From the NCBI GenBank assembly GCA_022225965.2, contig JAKJXP020000024.1:372001-436000 (forward strand): 64,000 nt of DNA, in the 5' to 3' direction. Shown piece by piece: positions 56,836-64,000 of the stretch (position 1 is its first letter; each line of letters begins with the position of its first letter). The translations under genes and the position numbers were made by a program. Source of the DNA: Diatrype stigma. Taxonomy: Eukaryota; Ascomycota; Sordariomycetes; Xylariales; Diatrypaceae. Below the pieces are notes generated by a model. The model worked only from the letters and a program-made list of their open reading frames with translations. It made no database searches and was not told the DNA's origin.

Positions 56836-58981
56836 CCTACCCGACATGTATGTATGTACTATGTCTGTACATACATGGCTAGGCTAGTAGTCTGGTGCCT
56901 AGCTTAGACCTCGACCAGGCCTAGCAGGGCGCCCCCAGCCATCATTGTCCAGCTGGAAACCCCTAGTTAGACTACATAAGGAGCTACTGCCGCTGGAGGA
57001 TTCTGTAGATAGGTATTATTGATGACAGGTGAAAACCAGGCATGCCATCATATAGGTACCTACACTTCAAGGTTGCTAGACTAATGGTTGTTCCGATCTC
57101 CAAAATATAACGCCAGTTGAGTAAACCTCACTGAAAAACAAGAAAAGGCTGACTGGCATACCTTCTAGTCTAGGTGAGTGTTTTGTACCTACTGCAGGTG
57201 GCTAGTATAAAGAGCAGTATAAAGTAGGAACATTCCGGTTACCTACATAGTAGTTACCTACATAGTAGTTACCTACATAGTAGTTAACTTCATAGTTCGG
57301 TAGTCGCTCAATGCCGGCCTGGGTTCGAAAACCCGTGACAGAATTAGTGGGATTCGATACAATGGGTGTATTGTACATCAGGAGCCGTGACAGGCATGAC
57401 AGATAGCTCAAGCAGCCAACCCCACCTACACCATAGCGCGTCTTCCGGTGCCCCTCTGGCCCAAATTGCGCCCCTTATTAGCTAATATTCGCTGATCAAC
57501 AGTTTCTTGACACTCTTCGGGACTACGCATATGTACGTATTGTACATGTTAAACTCCCGACTCAACCGTTGTCGATCTCCGTACGATCAGACATACTACA
57601 TTTCTACCTAGGCAGTTGAGCCTCTCATGATGCCTGTCCGGCACTGGGTTGAAGTTAGTCTCTGAGTTGACTTGTACGGAGTACTAGCTGCCTCGACATC
57701 CATAGGAGCATATCGCACACATTGGAACCTGCGTAGACACCTACTTGGTGTAACTACAGTGCACATGATACCCAATAGACGCGCAATCTCATACTACCAC
57801 AAGTGATAACAAGATCATCATCTCCTACCCGCTGCATTGGATTGGACTGGGGAGGTTTCCAAAGACTGGTTTCTAGAACTCCGAGTTGCGTAGCAGACAA
57901 TGAAACAATCGTAAATATGATCTGCCCTACTTTTACGATTCGAGGTTCTCCAGACATATCGACGAGTTCATTGGGTCTTTTGCACCCTTCGAAACGTACG
58001 GGGTTACCGGAACTCTCGAAGTCCATACAGCTACCTATTGACCCCCACCTATTCATCAGTTCAACCGATACTCTTCTAGACGATTTACCCATCAACATCT
58101 GAGATTATTATAAAACGCATATTGTCAAGCCATGTTATGAAACAATGACAGATATACACTTAATGAGGCTACTTCGTACTTACAAATTACTGCCTTTCAC
58201 ACCATGTGAGCTCTGATCCTTTATGCAGATCTTGCTTCTACTGTCATAGCGCCCGGGTGCTAAGGATGTCTCCATAACTACTTATGGATTATATCCATGA
58301 CCTCATGTGAGGCTCTAAACGGGGGCCTGTTCTCTAAGGAGAAAACACGTCCGAGATGCCAATATCATTATGATAAAGCATCTGGACTGTTCGGGGCCCT
58401 TATGACCTATTGCCTTCCGTCGTTCATATGCGGAAGACATAACGCGTAGGTAAATGAATGGTTCATGGCTTATGCTTGATTACTTCCTTGAGTTGATGAC
58501 CAAGGATAGGTATCTATGATGTGGGTTGTTAATTATAATAAGATGTACATGCTGATAATGGCTAGCTAGGTAATATCGTAAAGGAGTTGCATGACATTAG
58601 TACCTATCAACAGGAAAGCAGTGCAAGCTCATTGGAGTTAAGTTTACCATTTCAAGGGTCGATGTGGAAATCGGGCTCATTGTGAGATCGATGCCAACCC
58701 AGCTGGCTACGATGAGGCACGCCCCATATTCTTCACGATATAATATGAATAATCGTCCATGGGCCCGATGAATTGCGCAAGCAACGTGGCCAAGCTCCCA
58801 GGTCATTGCTTGCCCGGGTTACTGGGATATTTCTGCAAAGCGCTAGACGTTGATCAGACGTGAAACATTCATCCATAGTCACCGGAACATTATGGATGAG
58901 CTCCCAGCTTCAGGTGCGATGGAGTTGAGTAACAGTGTCAATTACGGCCTAATCCGAACAACGTCAGGCTAAGGAAGCCTA
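56836..58981. other. Gene-poor region between two elements
   Basis: About 2.1 kb. It contains a 15-bp tandem repeat (57241-57285) and a 114-codon open frame at 57754-58098 (minus), which has no recognised family and could be a pseudogene fragment. Confidence 0.4.
57241..57285. repeat. Three tandem copies of a 15-bp unit ACCTACATAGTAGTT
   Basis: Three exact 15-bp copies. An open frame on the minus strand runs through and reads as repeated NYYVG, but it is a by-product of the repeat. Confidence 0.92.
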
Positions 58982-59820
58982 CCTTAGGGCGCGGGGGGGT
59001 ATTTTGAAAAGAATGTCTGGGAGGGTTTTCCAGGGGTAATTCCTTTTCCCGTGCAATTGCTCCCTTTACTCCGTTATAAGTAAAGGGTATTTGCCATTTA
59101 AAGTGGCTTGCATTTGAAAATCGTTTGGCGGTCGCAACTGGGTATTGGTTACGTAAGGATTTTGGACTTCAAAACTATTTTCAAATGAAAATTATTTTCG
59201 GCTGCCAACAAGGTGACCATATCGTTTTTGGAACCGGAGCTAGGCCCAAAAAGAAGAATAGTATTACTAAGCTGGTATATTATATATATCAGCCGAAAAG
59301 CCAGCTAGATTTTTTTTTTCCGCCATTGCTAGAATCGAACTTAAGGTTTACGGATTACAAGGTTACATTATACATATAAGGCTTACTGCTACGGTTACGT
59401 AAACGGTTACATACATATAAGCTACGGAATTACAATTACCCATTAGGCTACGTACGGTAGTAAAAACTTTTTTATCCCAACCTATAAGGTTTTAGCAACG
59501 GGTAAGTGCCTTACTTATAGCCTAGCCAAAAAAGGAAAACTAGCTCCAAATTAAAAAGCTGGTCCCAAAAGGGTTTTGGCCCGCAATACACTTCGGCCGG
59601 ACAAAACTTTTTTGAAGCCATTAAAATCCTGAAGCAGCCGGAATAGTTGTTATAGTATAGTACATTATGAGTACCTATCGTTATTTCGGTTTGCAAGCAC
59701 CATCATAAGGATTTTCAATCTGGAAAGGTATTAACAAAGTACTTCTGCTATGGCAATTGGTGTTGCAGCTTCAAAGACCCCCTGGTCATCGTTTTTAAAA
59801 TACCCCCCCGCGCCCTAAGG
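58982..59820. mobile_element. 839-bp TIR element flanked by TA
   Basis: The left end begins CCTTAGGGCGCGGGGGGGTA and the right end is its reverse complement. The repeat is perfect over 24 bases, with a weaker match beyond. TA at 58980-58981 and 59821-59822 fits a Tc1/mariner-type duplication. The interior is AT-rich and codes for no transposase, so it is a non-autonomous element. It is not related in its ends to the 309-bp MITE at 31641. Confidence 0.8.
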
Positions 59821-62800
59821 TAGTGATGTTGGTTTGCATGTACACGTTAATGCTTGAAATGTTGTTAGCCTCAGCCGATCAAAAAACAATACGGAAACAT
59901 CTGACAAGGCCTTGCATAGTACTTTTGAAACGAATGTAGTACATATAATTGTATGCAAATGGCATTTATTTTGAAGTACTTACATGCTATCCCAGAGTTG
60001 ATCCCGCATATTGCCTATCGGTAGCAATACCGTACCGACTAACGTTTGGGCTAACAACATTTCAAGCATTAACGTGTATATTGGGTCTCAACGATTTATG
60101 AACAGTTCCTCGGACCGATATAGGCCGGTAATCCGTGAATTGTGTTCATGTCACTTCATATCACGATGCCGAAGCTTCGTCCGTTATTGCTAACCTTACC
60201 GTGATAAGTGGGATTTCCATTGATAACTAATTCATGCGAGTGCCCTCATTCTCTCATGGTACTAGGCTGATGTGGCTTGATGGTATTTCAAAACCTCGTC
60301 ATTCCCTGGCCACCTCACAAGGTGAGCAGTATGTAAGTCTAAACTCTGGGATATTGGGGGCTGGCATGCTTTGCTTGAGATGGATGAGGCTGAAGACAGA
60401 TTTACCAAACATCTAATTTGGTTACGGGTCGCCCCACAGTGGATGTACCATGCGTGGAAGGTATTTTAAGTATCACAAGTGAAGCTTGTCGTTGTTGGAA
60501 TAGGATCGTTATATGAAATCGTTTATCGTTAGTGGGGATTTGTTACGATAACCATAACGCTGCTAACAAACAAGTAAATATTCAAAGTGGGAGATGTTAA
60601 AAAACAATGCTTCACGTAGTGATCGTCTCTGTTGACGAATTTCCATTGACCGACATGGGTAGCTGTTGATATGGAAGATCACCTTCAATTTATATCCCGT
60701 ATATACCATACGAGTCTATATGTAGTAAGGAGCGCGACATGACTAATAAGTCCCAGCGCATGGTGACTATGGTTCTTGTTTGTATTCCATTGCAATTGCC
60801 ATCCCCAAAGTCATCCATCCCCCATGAAGTATTGACGCACTACGGAATCTGATGATGGGCACATTTATGTAGTTGGACGTGGCCTAGTTACCGGTTAGTG
60901 CCTAGCGCGTCTGATATAGATCTCCGATACATCATGTACATCCGCGCCGTAGATCCTAGTCGGATCGCCGGGGATCCTAGTTGAATCTGCTCCATAGAAT
61001 AAGAAAGTATCAACGAGGGTCCCCGGCTCTTCATCCGAGCCCCTTAACACAATTTGGTTACCCCCACTGCTATGGAACTAAGTTCTGCAGGTTCTGCAGG
61101 TACAGAACCGACAGAACCGCAGAGGGACCTATCACGATGCGCCCAACCACCCCATTGACAGAGGGTGTCCCAGCATCTGTTTCCATAAAGCCGGCTCGTC
61201 ATCGGACGAAACAAGCGTGCCGAGTTTTTACCAAGCAGCAAGCACAAGTCACATGCAGCTGCTTATCACAGCCAGAGCGGCTATCTACGGATAGCTTGTA
61301 CATGACTTTATATTGATGAGACTCTTAGACGGCGGCAGCAGCATGTAAGGGACAAGAATGAGAGGTGCGCGAAGCACTCCCCGGGGAGACATCTCACTTT
61401 ATGTACGGAAGTGACCCGTCTCGACTCGTAATCATGGAATTGCGATTCATCCCTCACCCTGGGCTCGGACCTAATATAGTGGATTCGATTTGCTTCGGAA
61501 CCCGCCAAAACCGATGATAATGAAGCACTGACGAGTTACATCGAATCCTTAACAACTCTTGCCGAAGCATTGCCGGCACTCTTTTGACATGCAGCGACCG
61601 CAAGTCTGCAGCAGCACGCTGTGTGCGTATGTAGCTCGCACGAACCACCGAAACCGTGTCTCGTGGGATCGTTGATAGGGGATAAACTCCGCAGGCCGGC
61701 CTGCCAGTGCCTCGCCGATAGCACACTTGTCGCGGTTCTTACACAACCAATGGAGGATAAGTGTCTGTGGTATCGTCAGATTTTGCAGTCCGACAAAGGC
61801 AAAGAACTGCAGACGCTTTGACTCCCCTAACTAACTATCTGCATAGGCTGGCTGCCTCCTTCCATTGTCCATTGTCGTGCGAAGACGTTGATAATGCCGT
61901 CGGCCGAGAGACGTTGAGCAACAATTGATGGTTCACAGCTGATCTCAATTCACATTGGTGACGATACACGCGAACACTGCGCAATCATAGGCTCGATAGG
62001 CCATGGACTCCTTAGACTAGTGCTCTCTTTGGAAGCTGAAGGAGATAGTTTTCGCTGTTGCCGAGATATGCACGAACGAACCAGCTGACTACTTACCTCC
62101 AGCAGATGACTACCATGCATAGTAGAGCTGGAAAGGTGCGATGCTACAGAAGCCGGCCTGATTATGCAGCGGTGAGTAGTTAGCAAGGCTTAGGCATGTC
62201 GCAATCCCGCGAGAGCGTTCCTAGTTACATAACTAGTTACACAATTAGATCTGAGGCCTTTCATGTTGTGACCCGTGAGGCCACTCCCCACCTCCCCTGA
62301 CAGAGCACATGGCGCCCTACTGCAGGTGCTAGGAAGAATCAGGTATCACGGCCGAGATCCCCACAGGACCGTGCACCAAACCCGTTGACTAAAGCTTCTT
62401 TTCCTGCCCTTTTTACGGAGGCTGTCAAAAAACATTCCGGTCTGAACTAACTCGACTACCTAGTTCGGATAATTAGTACACCACAGGTTTATGCACCTAC
62501 CTGCTGTAATCACAGGTAGTTAATGGTAGAAACCTCGGTAGAACCAGGCTTGGTTCCGCGTGCATACACACTAAGGCAGGCGCTGCTTGTCAAGCTGACA
62601 ATGCCGTGGGATGAGACCGGCCAGGGCTCTCCTCCGTGCCTGTCCGTATAATTAGTCACTTGTGGCACGGCACGCTATCGATGATCTGATGACCTTGACA
62701 GAAAGACTACCACAAGGCAAGGAGCTGCCATTATCACTAGCGGGTTTGTTAGCACGACGACTTTGTGCTGACGGGAATGCAGACATCGTGAAGTCTCGGC

Positions 62801-64000
62801 ACCTGTTGTTACCTGTTGCTCTGCGGGGCTTCCCTAGGGCCTAGGGTCGGACGCTCAAAACGCCAAGAAGCGCTTCTCCTAGGCGAGGGGAGCTATGCAG
62901 CATGTTTCTACCCTGTTTCAATAGTTACAGAAACATGTTTGATGCATAACATAACTAGTTCATAGTCCGCGGGATATCCTCCCGTTCCGTAGCAGTAACT
63001 AGGTAGCTGGGTGCTTCGTAGAGAAGTTGGAACTTGGAAGTGAATGCCAACCTTTTCCACGAATCTTGGGTAGGAGACTATATATCCCGCAGTCTCGCTT
63101 TGTCGGTACTACATCCAACTTCACGACCTACTCTGACAGGAATACGGGGATGCTTCCCTTATGGGGTGGCGTCGCCTGCATCCTTGATTCTATACGATCC
63201 TTACGCATCCGGTGTCGCTTGTCTAAACTGCCTGTTCCCACGAGTGAACACCGCGACGAGTGTGTATCCTGGAGAGCTTAGGGAAAGTGAGCGCCCACGT
63301 CTGATATGGTGGCCAACCCTTTAATGCCATATTCGTGGTATATGGCCTCATGCAATGTTCTTGTCACCAAGCGAAACTATCCGCCACCTGCCTTCGTTGC
63401 TCACTGCCAGGGCCGTTATGAGCTCAACGGATCCAGAGCATTTGTTGAGCCTACATGCTCATTATTGCTGAAAACAGCACAGTGCAGGTGAATGCAACAG
63501 GGCTTCCGCTTGGAGTGCTATCAACCCTTCGAAACAAGACTTGCCATCATGGAAAACCATGAAGATGGGTGACCTGGTATTATCGACATGCCCATGGACT
63601 AATGGGCGTTATAGACATCTATGCGCGCGAGAGCCTCAAGTGAGGCTTCATCTATACGCATCATTACCTAGTAATAAGATTGGCTCAGTCCTGCTATGTT
63701 ATGCTCTGCCACCCCCTGGATATATCAAGCGGCGATAACCACATGAGAACTGCTTCGTACCATGTAATCAAGGTCAGGGCTATCTTATTCCAATAATGAT
63801 GCCATTGAGTCACGTAGGCATGTACATACGGGGCATAAGCATATTCGAGAAGGCGTAGAGTCACTACTCGAAACTAACCAGCACCAGGTCTTTTCCAGTG
63901 ACCAGAGAGGGAGGTCTTTCTCACTTGAGGGGTGCGTCTCTTTACACCCAGTCAGACGTCGCAGCCTGGGCCCGTGGCTTGTGGCAGTGAACATGTCGAT
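59821..64000. other. Gene-poor terminal region
   Basis: About 4.2 kb up to the window end. Short open frames (all under about 110 codons) are present but none is recognisable. An interrupted inverted repeat of GGTTCTG/CAGAACC units lies at about 61086-61120. I see no telomeric repeat. Confidence 0.45.

Noticed and set aside
57320..57350. GGGTTCGAAAACCC resembling a tRNA B box
   Set aside because: I found no matching A box, acceptor stem or anticodon arm at the proper distances, so no tRNA is called.
57202..57411. Minus-strand frame with repeated NYYVG
   Set aside because: The repeat in the protein is just the 15-bp tandem DNA repeat; nothing else supports a gene.
57754..58098. 114-codon minus-strand frame
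   Set aside because: I considered a fragment of a fungal HET-type protein, but no defining motif is present, so it is mentioned only as a possible remnant.
1..64000. CRISPR arrays, rRNA genes, operons, Shine-Dalgarno sites
   Set aside because: This is intron-containing fungal nuclear DNA; no regularly spaced repeat array or rRNA-like sequence was seen.

Overview
This window is nuclear DNA of a filamentous ascomycete (Pezizomycotina; Sordariomycetes is my best guess, not proven). The signs are many short GT-AG introns (mostly 50-100 nt, plus one GC-AG), fungal gene families (KpsF/GutQ-like SIS isomerase, WKF nucleolar protein, Up-regulated-during-septation protein, Fta2-like and J-domain families), large gene-poor spacers full of TACCTA/TAGGTA tracts, and an AT-rich element that looks mutated by RIP. 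All exon structures below were assembled by hand from splice sites and protein-family knowledge; no alignment or RNA evidence was available.

Layout. 1-793: 3' part of a Q-rich protein gene. 1752-4299: mitochondrial aconitase-like gene with a small first exon carrying the start of the presequence. 6029-12847: compact biotin cluster, with bioB (+) and bioF (-) convergent, and bioF and a fused bioDA (+) divergent. Together they cover every step from pimeloyl-CoA to biotin. 13545-17090: accessory stretch with a frameshifted Fta2-like kinase-fold gene, an intact J-domain gene and a doubtful tail-anchored ORF. 17549-24187: two secreted, intron-rich glycoside hydrolases on the minus strand (GH3 with PA14; GH127). 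25686-26339: small two-exon protein of unknown function. 27534-29072: SIS-domain sugar-phosphate isomerase. 31641-31949: MITE with 55-bp inverted repeats and a TA duplication. 32236-33269: four-span claudin-like membrane protein. 34055-35509: WKF-domain protein. 36523-37666: 20S proteasome alpha-1. 40366-41460: four-exon unknown protein. 44329-45123: RING-like/ankyrin-like protein. 49371-51464: septation-related protein.

From about 51.5 kb to the end I found no convincing gene. That part holds a 3.9-kb AT-rich element with inverted repeats (52890-56835), an 839-bp TIR element (58982-59820) and long anonymous spacers, so it looks like a repeat-rich compartment.

How genes work together: bioF, bioDA and bioB form one pathway. 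The neighbouring aconitase-like enzyme and biotin synthase are both expected mitochondrial [4Fe-4S] proteins. The GH3/GH127 pair suggests extracellular release of glucosyl or arabinosyl units from plant polymers. The J-domain gene and the broken Fta2-like gene belong to lineage-variable fungal families and differ from their neighbours in being AT-richer and intron-poor. I did not find a convincingly new system. The most unusual items are the frameshifted Fta2-like gene, the three TIR elements, the compact biotin locus and the Ile in place of the aromatic gating residue in the proteasome alpha-1 subunit.
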